Below, piece by piece: positions 43,985 to 53,800 of a DNA stretch of 64,000 nucleotides. Numbering within the stretch: position 1 is the stretch's first letter; each line of letters opens with the position of its first letter. The notes beneath the pieces are model-generated. The model was not told where the DNA came from. It saw only the letters and a program-made list of their open reading frames with translations, and ran no database searches. The stretch is from Sphingobacteriales bacterium 50-39 (GTDB lineage Bacteria > Bacteroidota > Bacteroidia > Chitinophagales > Chitinophagaceae): positions 744,001 to 808,000 of the forward strand of contig MKTZ01000001.1 in NCBI GenBank assembly GCA_001898505.1, in the 5' to 3' direction. Both the position numbers and the translations under genes were made by a program.

Positions 43985-45055
43985 ATGGGATTATTATCTG
44001 TCTTTGGAAGGGCCCCTTCGGGGGCGCGGCTGGAAAGGGTACGGAGGTCGCCGCACTATAAGGGGGGAACCTTTCAGAATACCATGCCGACCCGTGTGAT
44101 GCGGGAGGGGGCGTCCCTGCCCAGGATGATATGGGAGTTTATGAATAAGCCGGCCGATACGGCGCCCTCGGCGCCTTTGCCTTCTGTGAAGGTGGATCTG
44201 CGCGGCCAGACTGGCGACGAGCCGGTGGTGGTATGGTTTGGACATTCTTCTTATTTTATAAAGCTGGCGGGACTCACAGTGCTGGTTGATCCAGTGTTCT
44301 GCGGCTATGCTTCTCCTTTTCCCTTTAGCACGAAGGCTTTTGCCGGCACGGATGTATATGGGGTAGATGATCTGCCGGAGATAGACATCGTGTTGATCAC
44401 ACATGACCACTACGATCACCTCGACTATAAGACGATGCAGCGGCTGGCTACGAAGGGCCGGCATTTTTATACTTCGCTGGGCGTGGGTTCGCATTTGGAG
44501 TATTGGGGGATCCCGGCGTCGACCATCACGGAGCTGGACTGGTGGGACGAGGTGGCGGTGGGGGATGGAGGTGTGTTAACGGCGACGTCGGCGCGGCATT
44601 TCTCGGGAAGAGATTTTCGGCGTGGGAGAACGTTATGGTCTTCCTTTGTGCTGCGGGTCGGTGGGTATACACTTTTTCTTGGCGGAGATTCCGGGTATGG
44701 ACCGCATTTTAAAATGATCGGGGAGCGATTTGGGCCGATGGATCTGGCCATCCTGGAATGCGGGCAATATGGCAAGGACTGGCCTGCTATACATATGCAG
44801 CCTGAGGAGTGTGTGACAGCTGCGGGGGAGCTAAGGGCCAAGGCGCTCTTGCCCGTACACTGGGGGAAGTTCTCGCTGTCGCTGCATCCCTGGGATGAGC
44901 CTGTGCGGCGTGTAGTGGCAGCCGCCCGCGAGAAGGGCTTGGCGTTCGCGACCCCTATGATCGGCGAACCAGTGGCTTTAGGTGGGCCGCTGCCTCAGAC
45001 GGCATGGTGGGAAGGGGTTGGCCGGTACCATGTCAGTACAGGATGGGGGTTATAG
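43985..45055 (+). CDS. MBL-fold (UlaG-like) metal-dependent hydrolase
   Basis: About 356 residues. Seen: the metallo-beta-lactamase motif THDHYDHLDYK (HxHxDH), VVWFGHSSYFIKLAGLTVLVDP ahead of it, and later FLGGDSGYGPHF and LPVHWGKFSLSLHPWDEP with further metal-ligand residues. It resembles UlaG/NAPE-PLD-type hydrolases acting on lactones or phospholipids; the substrate is unknown. A TTG at 43979 is an upstream alternative; the ATG at 43985 is preferred. An N-terminal Arg-rich stretch is typical of a membrane-associated or unprocessed protein in this family. It precedes the rhamnosidase gene by 21 bases. Confidence 0.85.
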   Translation: MGLLSVFGRAPSGARLERVRRSPHYKGGTFQNTMPTRVMREGASLPRMIWEFMNKPADTAPSAPLPSVKVDLRGQTGDEPVVVWFGHSSYFIKLAGLTVLVDPVFCGYASPFPFSTKAFAGTDVYGVDDLPEIDIVLITHDHYDHLDYKTMQRLATKGRHFYTSLGVGSHLEYWGIPASTITELDWWDEVAVGDGGVLTATSARHFSGRDFRRGRTLWSSFVLRVGGYTLFLGGDSGYGPHFKMIGERFGPMDLAILECGQYGKDWPAIHMQPEECVTAAGELRAKALLPVHWGKFSLSLHPWDEPVRRVVAAAREKGLAFATPMIGEPVALGGPLPQTAWWEGVGRYHVSTGWGL

Positions 45056-45076
45056 AGCAGGATCGTATTTTTAAAT

Positions 45077-48000
45077 ATGAAAAGTTTTTTATTTTTCGGG
45101 CTTTTTTTTGGGATCTCGCAGGTATTTGCGCAGGATCTGAAACTGAACAATCTTCGTTGCGAGTACAAGGTAGATCCATTGGGTATCGAGAGCCGTTCTC
45201 CTAAGCTGAGCTGGGAGATCCAATCCAGTGGGAGCGGAGTATTACAGACCGCCTGGCGGGCGCTGGTGTCTGAAGACAGTGTGAGCCTGGAGAAGAATGT
45301 CGGTACTGTCTGGGACTCGCATAAGACTTTATCGGATGCATCTATACAAGTGAGCTACGGGGGGAGCGCCCTGGCGCCTGCCAAAATTTATTATTGGAAG
45401 GTGATGGTCTGGGGCAATCATGGGGATAGCTCGCGGTGGAGCAGGGTGGCAAGGTGGCAGACAGGCCTTTTTACCACGGCAGACTGGAAAGGGGCGCGAT
45501 GGATCGGGTATGAGGAGATCCCTGACTCCAACAGGATGCTGCCGGGCAGCAGTGGGAAGGAAAATGGCCCGCCCCGGGATACATTGCCGTTGCTGCGAAA
45601 GGAATTTATGGTGAAAGGGCCGCTGAAGAAGGCTACGGTGTTTATCTGCGGGCTTGGACATTTTGAGATGCGGCTGAATGGGACTGTGGTGGGGGATCAT
45701 TTTATCGATCCGGGCTGGACGAGATATGATAAAGAGGCGTTGTATGTGCCATTTGATGTCACCAGCCAATTGAGGCAGGGCGCTAATGCTATTGGCGTCG
45801 AGCTGGGGAATGGGTTTTATTATATACCCGGGGAGAGGTATACCAAGCTGACCGTGGCATTTGGCTATCCGAAGATGATAACGCGTATATTTTTAGAGTA
45901 TGCGGATGGGTCGACAGAGAATGTGATCAGCGATGAGAGCTGGAAGGTGAGCGCGGGGCCGATACTTTTTTCATCGGAATATGGAGGAGAGGATTATGAT
46001 GCCCGTCGCGAGCAGGAGGGGTGGGGCAGCCCCCATTTTAAGGGGACTGGCTGGAAAAATGCCGTAGTAGTGAGCGGGCCGCCCGAGCTGCATGCACAGC
46101 GGGAGGAGCCTGTAAAACGGATGCAGGGTTTCAAGCCGCGCAGCAAGGTGCGATTATCAGACAGGACGTGGGTTTTTGACTTGGGGCAAAATATGTCGGG
46201 CATACCCCGGATAAATGTACAGGGAGAGGCCGGCAAGACGGTCCGGATCATTCCTGGAGAGCTGTTGCACAATGATTCGGTTGACCAGGATGCCACGGGC
46301 ACACCTTGTTATTTCGATTATACATTAAAGGGAGGGAGCCCGGAGAGATGGTCTCCCAAGTTCATGTATTATGGTTTCCGGTATCTGCAGGTGGAAGGAG
46401 CTGTACCCGAAGGTGAGCCAAATCCGGATGGATTACCGGTGATCATCGGTATCGAGGGCTTGCACACGAGGAGCGCGTTGGAGCGGGATGGTAAATTCTC
46501 ATGCAGCAATGAGCTGTTCCGCCGGACGGATACATTGATCGACTGGGCGATGAAGAGCAATCTGGTCAGTGTTTTTACCGATTGCCCGCACAGGGAAAAG
46601 CTGGGATGGCTGGAGCAGGTGCATTTGATGGGAAGCGCTTTCCGGTACAATTACAATATCGTCAACACTTACCGAAAGAACATCCACGACATGATGGGGG
46701 CGCAGCGGGCGGACGGGCTGGTGCCTGAGATAGCGCCGGAGTTTACTCAATTTTCTGAGCCTTTCCGGGACTCGCCCGAATGGGGGAGCAGCTGTATCAT
46801 CGTGCCCTGGTATTGCTACCAATTCTATGGGGACAGGCAGACCCTGGCGGAGAGCTATTCGATGATGCGGCGGTATAATGCCTACCTGGTGTCCAAGGCG
46901 AAGGGCCATATTCTTTACCAGGGACTAGGTGACTGGTATGATCTGGGGCCGGGTGATCCCGGTGTGTCGCAGCTAACTCCTGCAGGTGTTACGGCAACGG
47001 CTATCTGGTATTATGATCTGTCCATTCTGTCGAAGACTGCCCGGCTGCTGGGAAAGGTCGAGGATGCGGCTGGCTATGAGTCGCTGGCTGTTGCCGTTAA
47101 GAAAGCGTTCAATGAAAAATTCTTTAATAAGACAACCCATCAATATGCCACGGGCAGTCAAACTGCCAACGCGATGGCTGTCTTTGCAGGACTGGTGGAG
47201 CCTGCCGACAAGGCCGCTGTGGTGGAAAATATCGTGAAAGATCTCCGGAGCCGCAACAACGCGTTGACATCGGGAGATATCGGATTCCGCTATTTGTTAA
47301 AAGTGCTGGCCGATGAGGGAAGGTCGGATGTGATCTTCGATATGAACAGCCGGACCGATGTGCCTGGTTATGGGTATCAGCTGGCGCACGGGGCGACCTC
47401 TTTGACGGAATCCTGGCAGGCATTGCCTTCCGTGTCCAATAATCATTTTATGCTGGGGCATATCATGGAGTGGTTCTATACCGGACTGGCGGGGATAAGG
47501 GCTGCCGAGGGGGCGGTGGGCTTCCGGGAGATCGTTCTTCGCCCGGAGATGGTTGGGGATGTCAGCTGGGCGGCTGGGGATTATCATTCCCCCTATGGGA
47601 TGATCTCTTCCCACTGGAAGAAGGAGGGTAAAACTTTTGATTGGAGCATCAGCATTCCTGTAAATACAAGGGCTGTGATCTATCTGCCTGCGCCGGCAGG
47701 CGCCATTGTTACAGAGGGAGGGAAGCTTTTACAGGGCAGGAAGGATGTGACGCTGTTGCGTCGCGAAGGTTGGAGGATGGTGCTGCGGGTGGGGTCGGGG
47801 AATTATGATTTCCGGGTGAAGGAAGGCAATACAGTGACCGGGGCAAAGATGAAGGAAGTGTATGAGCAGATAAAGACGCCGTACAAGTATGGGCTGGTGA
47901 TGGCGGAGGACAAAAACAAGAAGATGGATTGTCCCAGTATATTTCGTAAGGGGGACAGCTGGTATATGGTCTATCTGATCTTTAACGGGCGTGGTTATGA

Positions 48001-48877
48001 GACCTGGCTGGCACAGAGCGCCGATCTTCTTCACTGGGAGAGCAAAGGGCGGGTACTCTCGTTTGGGGATGGTGTGAAGACGGGAGAGGAGCATTGGGAT
48101 GACAATCAAAAAGCAGGCTATGTATCGTTGCAGGATCTCCGGTGGGGTGGGAGCTATGCATTACAATCGTATAAGAACAGGTATTGGATGTCCTATCTCG
48201 GTGGGAGCGCCAAGGGGTATGAGGCCGGTGAGCTGTCGATAGGCATTGCTTATACAAGCAAGGACCCGGCCGTTGTGCATGAGTGGGAGCGGCTGGACAG
48301 ACCTGTATTGACGCCCGTGGATATGAATGCGGGGTGGTGGGACAATCATACTTTATACAAAAGCAACATAATATGGGACAAGGCCCGGAAGACCGGCCAT
48401 CCTTTTATCATGTATTACAACGCCAATGGGGACAGTGTAAATAAAAAGGGTGGGGCCGAGCGTATCGGGATGGCGGTGTCGGACGACATGGAGCATTGGA
48501 TGCGTCCCCGTCGTGATCCTTTGTTGGATCATCACAGCGGGATCACGGGTGATCCGTATATACAGCGGATAGGGGATGTGTGGGTGATGTTTTATTTCGG
48601 GGCGTTCTGGAAGGGGGCGTCGGGAGCTTTTAACAGATTTGCCTGTTCTTATGACCTGGTGAACTGGACTGACTGGACGGGGCCGAATTTAATAGAGCCA
48701 TCAGAGCCGTATGATGCGGAGTTCGCGCACAAGTCGTTTGTCGTGAAGTGGAAGGGGGTGGTTTATCATTTTTATTGTGCTGTGGATAAAAAAGAAAATC
48801 GCGGCATTGCCGTGGCGACGTCCGTGGATATGGGGAAGAGTGTGTTGGCGTTTGTGGATGCGCCGGATAAAAAGTGA
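45077..48877 (+). CDS. GH78 alpha-L-rhamnosidase fused to a GH43-like five-bladed propeller
   Basis: Large exported protein of 1,266 residues. Seen: a signal peptide (FLFFGLFFGISQVFAQ), GH78 N-terminal beta domains (about 20-480), the GH78 catalytic barrel with FTDCPHREKLGWLEQ (Asp502 and Glu507), the segment QLAHGATSLTESW and a C-terminal beta-sandwich up to about 920. About 340 more residues form a separate module with repeated propeller units (DCPSIFRKGDSWYMVYLIFN, RYWMSYLGGSAKG, WWDNHTLYKSN, GDPYIQRIGDVWVMFYFG), as in GH43/GH117-type enzymes. It should remove rhamnose and possibly a second sugar from one substrate (inference). The frame runs through without a break, so the fusion is real. 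It sits just upstream of the third PUL regulator genes. Confidence 0.88.
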   Translation: MKSFLFFGLFFGISQVFAQDLKLNNLRCEYKVDPLGIESRSPKLSWEIQSSGSGVLQTAWRALVSEDSVSLEKNVGTVWDSHKTLSDASIQVSYGGSALAPAKIYYWKVMVWGNHGDSSRWSRVARWQTGLFTTADWKGARWIGYEEIPDSNRMLPGSSGKENGPPRDTLPLLRKEFMVKGPLKKATVFICGLGHFEMRLNGTVVGDHFIDPGWTRYDKEALYVPFDVTSQLRQGANAIGVELGNGFYYIPGERYTKLTVAFGYPKMITRIFLEYADGSTENVISDESWKVSAGPILFSSEYGGEDYDARREQEGWGSPHFKGTGWKNAVVVSGPPELHAQREEPVKRMQGFKPRSKVRLSDRTWVFDLGQNMSGIPRINVQGEAGKTVRIIPGELLHNDSVDQDATGTPCYFDYTLKGGSPERWSPKFMYYGFRYLQVEGAVPEGEPNPDGLPVIIGIEGLHTRSALERDGKFSCSNELFRRTDTLIDWAMKSNLVSVFTDCPHREKLGWLEQVHLMGSAFRYNYNIVNTYRKNIHDMMGAQRADGLVPEIAPEFTQFSEPFRDSPEWGSSCIIVPWYCYQFYGDRQTLAESYSMMRRYNAYLVSKAKGHILYQGLGDWYDLGPGDPGVSQLTPAGVTATAIWYYDLSILSKTARLLGKVEDAAGYESLAVAVKKAFNEKFFNKTTHQYATGSQTANAMAVFAGLVEPADKAAVVENIVKDLRSRNNALTSGDIGFRYLLKVLADEGRSDVIFDMNSRTDVPGYGYQLAHGATSLTESWQALPSVSNNHFMLGHIMEWFYTGLAGIRAAEGAVGFREIVLRPEMVGDVSWAAGDYHSPYGMISSHWKKEGKTFDWSISIPVNTRAVIYLPAPAGAIVTEGGKLLQGRKDVTLLRREGWRMVLRVGSGNYDFRVKEGNTVTGAKMKEVYEQIKTPYKYGLVMAEDKNKKMDCPSIFRKGDSWYMVYLIFNGRGYETWLAQSADLLHWESKGRVLSFGDGVKTGEEHWDDNQKAGYVSLQDLRWGGSYALQSYKNRYWMSYLGGSAKGYEAGELSIGIAYTSKDPAVVHEWERLDRPVLTPVDMNAGWWDNHTLYKSNIIWDKARKTGHPFIMYYNANGDSVNKKGGAERIGMAVSDDMEHWMRPRRDPLLDHHSGITGDPYIQRIGDVWVMFYFGAFWKGASGAFNRFACSYDLVNWTDWTGPNLIEPSEPYDAEFAHKSFVVKWKGVVYHFYCAVDKKENRGIAVATSVDMGKSVLAFVDAPDKK

Positions 48878-48903
48878 TTGATCTTATTTATTTTTTTTAT
48901 TTT

Positions 48904-48923
48904 TAATGACTGTAAGGTCATTA
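48904..48923 (+). promoter_or_regulatory. 7-bp inverted repeat just upstream of the PUL C sigma gene
   Basis: TAATGAC (48904-48910) and GTCATTA (48917-48923) are perfect reverse complements around the 6-base spacer tgtaag, four bases before the TTG start of the sigma gene. It follows a T-rich stretch. It may be an operator or translation-masking hairpin. Confidence 0.5.
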
Positions 48924-48927
48924 GTAG

Positions 48928-49494
48928 TTGAAACATTTGACGCCATATGAAGAGAAGCTTCTTTTAGGGGAGATCTCCGGGGGAAGCGAGAAGGCATTCC
49001 GTGTATTATACGATGCCTATTTCGGCCGCCTGTCGGCCTATATCTTCAAATTATGCAAATCTCCTGTCATGACGGAGGAGATAATCCAGGAAGTTTTTTT
49101 AAAGATCTGGCTCAACCGGACCACCCTGGTGGAAGTGGAGATACCTGAAGCATATATACTTTCCATCGCCCGTAATAAGGTCATCGATCATCTGCGCCGC
49201 CTGGCAAAGGAGACGAAGCTGACAGCGTATCTTTCGGAGCAGCTACAGTCAGGTGCTATCGACCCCGGGCATTTAATGGATGCGAAGGATATCGAGGCGC
49301 TGATCGACACTGCGTTGAAGGGTTTATCCTCACAGAAGGGGAAGATCTTCCGCATGAGCAAGCAGGAGGGATTGGACCATGATGAAATATCCCGGATCAT
49401 GCAATTATCCAAGAGCACAGTAAAAAACCATCTTTCCGAGACGCTGAGGCATATCCGGCGACATATAACCATACCGGGGGTAAAAAAAATCTGA
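48928..49494 (+). CDS. ECF sigma-70 factor of PUL C (TTG start)
   Basis: Sigma factor of 188 residues. Seen: region 2 (about 20-90, AFRVLYDAYFGRLSAYIF, EIIQEVFLKIWLNR) and region 4 (about 120-180) with helix-turn-helix LDHDEISRIMQLSKSTVKNH. An in-frame TAG directly precedes the TTG at 48928, and the next in-frame ATG lies inside region 2, so translation must begin at a TTG (48928, or 48937). It is followed by an intrinsic-terminator-like hairpin and the FecR gene. Confidence 0.9.
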   Translation: MKHLTPYEEKLLLGEISGGSEKAFRVLYDAYFGRLSAYIFKLCKSPVMTEEIIQEVFLKIWLNRTTLVEVEIPEAYILSIARNKVIDHLRRLAKETKLTAYLSEQLQSGAIDPGHLMDAKDIEALIDTALKGLSSQKGKIFRMSKQEGLDHDEISRIMQLSKSTVKNHLSETLRHIRRHITIPGVKKI

Positions 49495-49497
49495 TAT

Positions 49498-49520
49498 GGG
49501 GCAGTACGCTGCCCTTTTTT
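49498..49520 (+). terminator. Intrinsic terminator between sigma and fecR genes of PUL C
   Basis: GGGCAG (49499-49504), loop TACG, CTGCCC (49509-49514), followed by six T. The stem is perfect, the loop belongs to the stable UNCG tetraloop group, and an A-run precedes it. It lies four bases after the sigma stop and 30 bases before fecR, so it may reduce read-through and set an excess of sigma over anti-sigma. Confidence 0.75.
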
Positions 49521-49550
49521 CTTCGTCTGCTATTGTAAAGCCTTTTAAAA

Positions 49551-50738
49551 ATGTCCACGAACCTCTCTCCAGAGAGACTTGATTATTTGCTGGAAAGATA
49601 TGCAGCCAATCGTTGTACTCCGCAGGAATTGCTGGAGCTGATGGAGGCATTGAAGCAAGGTGGGGGTGAAGAGGCCATTCATCGCCGGCTGCAGGGTATT
49701 TGGAAAGAGGGGGCTGATAAGGAAGAGGGTCCGTCGCTGGACAAGGAGCGTATATTTAATGCTATCGTGGGCGATGAGCCTGTGACACCCGTAAGACCCT
49801 TATGGAGGCGGGGGGCGGCTGCGGCGGCCGTCGTTCTTTTGTTGGGTGGGGCCATATACTGGTATGCGCGGCCAGGGAAGGGAGCGCCGGCAGGGGGTGT
49901 GGCGACGGCTGATGTGAAGAAGGATATTGCCCCGGGTGGGAGCAAGGCTGTGCTAACTTTGTCGGATGGTACGGATATCGTGCTCGATAGTACACGTAAT
50001 GGGGCCGTGTCGAGACAGGGTGGTTCAGTGGTGATGAAGAGAGATGGAGGGGAACTGGCCTACCAGGCAGCCGCGAGCTCTGCGCGCGCTACGAGTGAGC
50101 TTGTTTATAATAAGATCACCACGCCAAAAGGTGGAAAATATAGGGTGGTATTGCCGGATGGTAGCAAGGTATGGCTGAATGCTGCCAGCGTGTTGCGATT
50201 CCCAACGGCGTTTACGGGGAGTGATCGTACTGTAGAACTTTGGGGAGAGGCGTATTTTGAAATAGAGAAGGATAAGAACAGGCCTTTTTATGTGAAGGCC
50301 AACAACATGCAAGTGTCGGTATTGGGCACCAGCTTCAATATAATGGCTTATGAGGAAGAGGGCGTTGTTCGGACCACGTTGCTGGACGGGGCGGTACAGG
50401 TCACCGGGACATCCGGGACCAGTTTGCAGCTGTCACCGGGACAGGAAGCCCGCTGTTGGGAAAACGGAGAGTTGAAATTGATAAAGGAGACTAATACGGA
50501 TGAGACAGTAGCCTGGAAAAATGACCAGTTCTATTTCCGGGGTGCGGATATACAAACCATCATGCGGCAACTGGCCCGGTGGTATGACATAGATGTAGTA
50601 TATGGCGGGGCTGTGAACGGAAAATTTTACGCCAAGATACCGAGGAATACAAACCTATCCATAGTACTGCGCGCACTAGCATTGACCAACAAATTAAACT
50701 TTACCCAGGAAGGAAAGAGGGTGACCGTGATGCCTTAA
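49551..50738 (+). CDS. FecR-family anti-sigma factor of PUL C
   Basis: Anti-sigma regulator of 395 residues: a cytoplasmic N-terminal part (LDYLLERYAANRCTPQELLE), a membrane helix (RRGAAAAAVVLLLGGAIYWY), a periplasmic FecR domain (KYRVVLPDGSKVWLNAASVL, VELWGEAYFEIEKDK) and a DUF4974-type C-terminal domain (FYFRGADIQTIMRQLARWYD). Role as for the other two: it restrains its sigma factor until the STN domain of the following SusC signals. Confidence 0.93.
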   Translation: MSTNLSPERLDYLLERYAANRCTPQELLELMEALKQGGGEEAIHRRLQGIWKEGADKEEGPSLDKERIFNAIVGDEPVTPVRPLWRRGAAAAAVVLLLGGAIYWYARPGKGAPAGGVATADVKKDIAPGGSKAVLTLSDGTDIVLDSTRNGAVSRQGGSVVMKRDGGELAYQAAASSARATSELVYNKITTPKGGKYRVVLPDGSKVWLNAASVLRFPTAFTGSDRTVELWGEAYFEIEKDKNRPFYVKANNMQVSVLGTSFNIMAYEEEGVVRTTLLDGAVQVTGTSGTSLQLSPGQEARCWENGELKLIKETNTDETVAWKNDQFYFRGADIQTIMRQLARWYDIDVVYGGAVNGKFYAKIPRNTNLSIVLRALALTNKLNFTQEGKRVTVMP

Positions 50739-50766
50739 AAAACCTGCCTATAAATAATTTTAAAAA

Positions 50767-50798
50767 GGCCAGATCCTGACTGCCATCGGGACCCGGCC
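50767..50798 (+). promoter_or_regulatory. Imperfect 13-bp hairpin in the fecR-susC leader of PUL C
   Basis: GGCCAGATCCTGA (50767-50779) and TCGGGACCCGGCC (50786-50798) pair around the 6-base loop ctgcca with two A-C mismatches and one G-U pair. Its place between fecR and susC matches the hairpins in PUL B. No T-run follows. Confidence 0.5.
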
Positions 50799-50869
50799 AT
50801 GTATTGGACCAAACATAAAACTACATCTTCCACAGACTGCTTATTGTTTAACCCAAACGAATCAAATTT

Positions 50870-53800
50870 ATGCTTTCGACGGCTTATTGCCAAAACAGGC
50901 ATGCCTGTTCCTGGCTCTTAACCAAACTAAATTCTCCGGCAATGAAACTAACGATCGTTTTTTTGTTGTCCGCTTGTATGCAAATCAGCGCCAAGGGGGT
51001 TGCGCAGAAGGTATCGCTGTCCGAGAAGGAAGCGCCCCTGGAAAAGATATTTTCCAAGATCGAGCGGCAAACACCCTACAAGTTCGTATATGAGGAAAGC
51101 CTGCTGTTAAAGGGAAGTCCGGTGACGATACATATAACCGATGCTTCTATTAGCCAGGCGTTGGACGCCTGTCTGACGGGGCAACCCTTCTCTTACACCA
51201 TTTTGGAAAATCTTGTCATTATCAAGGAGAGGCCCATTGTGGCAAGCCCTCCGCCTCCTCCGGCGGATATAAGAGGGAGAGTCACTGACAATAAAGGAGC
51301 GCCCATATCCGGGGCCTCTGTAACCATAAAAGGAACACAAAGAGGGACTACCAGCGATGAGCAGGGCCGGTGGGCGCTGACCGGTGTCGACAGGGATGCA
51401 ACCCTGGTATTTACCATCGTTGGCTATAAGACGCAGGAGATTGCGTTAAGGGGCCGCGGTGAGATCAATGTACGGATGGAGATCAATGCGCAATCGTTGG
51501 GTGATGTGACCGTGATGGTGGGATATGGCACACTGCGTAAGCGGGATGTGACGGGATCGTCCTCGGGTGTCAGTGCCAGGACCATCGGCGAAACGCCTGC
51601 CAATACGCTGGAGAATGCATTGCAGGGAAGGATGGCAGGTGTGAATATCACCAATACCTCTGCCGAGCCCGGGGGCGGCATCAATATCCAGGTGCGTGGC
51701 GCCACCTCCATATCCGGAAGCAATCAGCCGTTGTATGTCATCGACGGGGTGCCGCAATACAATGACAATAGCCGCAGCGCGGTCGAGATCAATGGTTTTT
51801 CTCCTGCCAACTCCATGGCTACCTTGAATCCCAGCGATGTGGAGTCGGTGGAAGTATTGAAGGATGCATCTTCGGCATCTATCTATGGGTCCAGGGGAGC
51901 CAATGGGGTGATCCTTATTACTACCAAGAAGGGACGAGCAGGAAGGGCGACCGTTGATCTTGGCTATTATACGGCGCTGGCGGAATCTCCTAAAAGGATA
52001 CCGCTGGCTACTGCCCATCAGTATGCGGAGTTTATCAATCTTACCAATACAAATGATGGGGCGCCTGCCTATTTCGACGGCACGTATAAAGTGACGAACA
52101 ATAAGCTGGACAGTGTATATTTCGGCAAGCCGGAAGAATATGGCGCGGGTACGGACTGGCAGAAAGTGATCTACCGGAATGCGATGACGCATAATTTTCA
52201 GCTGACGATGCGTGGCGGCAATGAATCCGTGCGATATCTTATCTCCGGCAACTATCTTACCGACCAGGGGGTAGTAAGATATTCCAGCTACAGGAAAGGC
52301 TCTTTGAGGGCGAATATCGATGCGAAGCTGAATGAGAAGCTTTCCGCTGTCGTAAACCTGAATATGGCATCGGATCTGAATGACAGAGCGGAGAGCAGCA
52401 ACCTGAGCACCACGCCGGGCGGGTTCTCTCCTTCGGGTGTGATACAGAAAGCATTTTTAGCAAGCCCTGCTGTGCCGGATGATGCCCAGTACTATCCTGT
52501 GTATCTTCTTCTGGCGGACAGGGGGTCTTCTTCGGGGCTTATCAATCCTTTATTCGATCTTGCTCATACTATCAACAAGCGGACATCTTTTTTCGGTCAG
52601 GCGACAATGGACCTAGTCTACAAATTCAACAATAATCTAAGCTTCACCGTGCGCGGCGCCTATAACAATACGGCCAGTGCGAATGATATGTATTGGGGGC
52701 TTCAGACGGAACTGGGTTATGACAGGGGACAGAAAGCGTTCCGAAGCACATGGAATACCAAATCCTATATCAACGAGAATTTTTTCACTTTTAACAAGAA
52801 CACCACCCGATATAATCTGAATGTGGTGGCAGGCACTACCGTGCAGAAGGAGCTGGCCGAGGGCGGCACATTGGGAGGTGAGCTATTGCCTATACCTTCG
52901 GACAATGGCCTTTACCTGATACCCTTGTATAAGAACATCAGCATCCCTACTACGAGTGAAGCAAGCTCATTGTTATTGTCCGGCTTTGGCCGTCTGTCCT
53001 TCAGCTATAAGAACCGTTATTTGTTCACTTTTTCCGGAAGGGGGGATGGCAGCAGCAAATTTGCCGAGAATAAGAAATGGGCGTTTTTCCCATCGGTGGG
53101 GTTAGGCTGGAACTTCAGCGAAGAGAATTTTATGAAGGGGGCACAGGAGACGCTGACCAGCGGCAAGATAAGGGCAAGCTATGGAACCAGCGGCAATCAG
53201 GCTATCAGCGCCTATCAATCGTTGTCATCGCTGGGGCCTATTTCCTATGGCGCCTATGGCGGTGCTGTAACGGGCATCGTCACCAATACGTCGGAGAACA
53301 AGGACCTTACCTGGGAAACTACGCGTCAGCTGGACTTGGGGATCGACCTGGCTTTTGCGCAGAACAGATACAGGGTCAGCTTCGATGTATACCGTAAGAC
53401 CACCGATCACCTGCTGCAGGCTAAGACCGTACCATCGGAGTCGGGATATTCCACGATACTTTCGAATTTCGGGTCTATTCGCAATCAGGGCATCGAGCTG
53501 GAGCTGGGGGCGCGGCTGATCCAGGGCAGGGTCTTTACATGGAATACGGACTTCAATATCTCTGCCAATCGCAACAAGATACTGGATCTGGGGGAAGGAG
53601 TGGATTATTACAATGCTGCCAGTGGACAGGCGGACTATACGCACCGGCTGACTGTAGGAGGATCGTTGGGCGAGTTCTGGGGCTATCGTACGGAAGGACT
53701 TTTGACGGACAAGGATATCGCCAGCGGATACCCCGTGCTGGGTGGTTCGAAATTCGAGGGCGATCTGAAGTTCGCGGACGTGCACAAAGACGGGATCATC

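Noticed and set aside
45066-45077. AT palindrome TATTT-tt-AAATA at the start of the rhamnosidase gene
   Set aside because: Only five A/T pairs; stability too low to claim the same device as at 4812-4835.
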